This document shows positions 32,554 through 32,869 of a stretch of DNA of 32,869 bases, one piece after another. A model generated the notes under the pieces. It made no database searches and was not told the DNA's origin. It saw only the letters and a program-made list of their open reading frames with translations. The stretch is from a bacterium (GTDB lineage Bacteria; Chloroflexota; Dormibacteria; Aeolococcales; Bog-877): assembly GCA_021809895.1 (NCBI GenBank), contig JAJZJU010000017.1, forward strand, positions 1 to 32,869. Reading direction: 5' to 3'. Position 1 is the first letter of the stretch. Each line of letters opens with the position of its first letter. Both the position numbers and the translations under genes were made by a program.

Positions 32554-32869
32554 GTGGCATTGTTGCGACTCAAGGCGGCGGCGGAGGTGCTGGGGGTGCA
32601 CCCGGTGACGTTGAGGCGTTGGGCTGACGAGGGCCGAGTGCCGGTGGTGCGCCCGGTCCGGGAACGGAGGTTCCGTAGCGAGGACTTGGACCGGTTCTTG
32701 GGCCAGGCGCCAAAGGACATACCCCGCCGCGAGGCGCTGTACGTGCGGGTGTCGGGCACGACCGGTCAGGAGTCGTCCCTGGCCGCTCAAGAGGAGGAGC
32801 TGCGCGCCAGCTCAACTGGTGAGGTGGTGGGGGTGTTCCGGGACAGAGCTTCGGGTTTGCGAGAGCACC
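32554..32869 (+). CDS. IS607-family serine recombinase/TnpA (truncated by right window edge)
   Basis: VALLRLKAAAEVLGVHPVTLRRWADEGRVPVVRPVRERRFRSEDLDRFLG (MerR-like HTH) then ALYVRVSGTTGQESSLAAQEEELRAS...VFRDRASGLRE (serine recombinase). Confidence 0.88.
   Translation, partial: MALLRLKAAAEVLGVHPVTLRRWADEGRVPVVRPVRERRFRSEDLDRFLGQAPKDIPRREALYVRVSGTTGQESSLAAQEEELRASSTGEVVGVFRDRASGLREH

Noticed and set aside
1-32869. CRISPR array
   Set aside because: No regularly spaced identical repeats; repeats found are large paralogous blocks, hairpins, or a 3 x 9-bp operator without spacers.
1-32869. rRNA or complete tRNA genes
   Set aside because: None recognised by eye; tRNAscan/Infernal would be needed to exclude short or divergent RNAs.

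Overview
This is a GC-rich bacterial window. It looks actinobacterial or a related high-GC phylum, but taxonomy was not determined. An accessory region (~1-25 kb) is packed with toxin-antitoxin (TA) modules, gene fragments and paralogous repeats. It is followed by a more conventional metabolic region (~26-32.4 kb). The left edge is cut by an IS630-type transposase and the right edge by an IS607-type serine recombinase; an IS110-type transposase sits at 20.9-22.1 kb. I can recognise six apparently intact TA modules: HigBA-like preceded by an integrase-N-like protein; AbrB-VapC; HTH-PIN; Phd-VapC; MazEF-like; RHH-VapC. There is also a FitAB-like pair present twice (one intact, one with a 95-bp frameshifting deletion in the toxin), a decayed paralogue of the integrase-N/HigB genes, and a decayed RHH antitoxin. 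The observations most worth following up are: (i) the three-gene integrase-N-like + HigB + HigA operon and its degenerate second copy; (ii) a 161-bp repeat present three times that appears to have joined two different duplicated blocks into a mosaic; (iii) a recurring leaderless layout, with a -10-like hexamer exactly 6 nt before the first ATG of four independent antitoxin-side genes; (iv) several perfect palindromes or direct-repeat operators, including a 20-bp palindrome TTATTCCGATATCGGAATAA; (v) a HAD-APH-acyl-CoA dehydrogenase gene order matching the domain order of ACAD10. All product calls come from reading the translations and recalling families; no database search was run.
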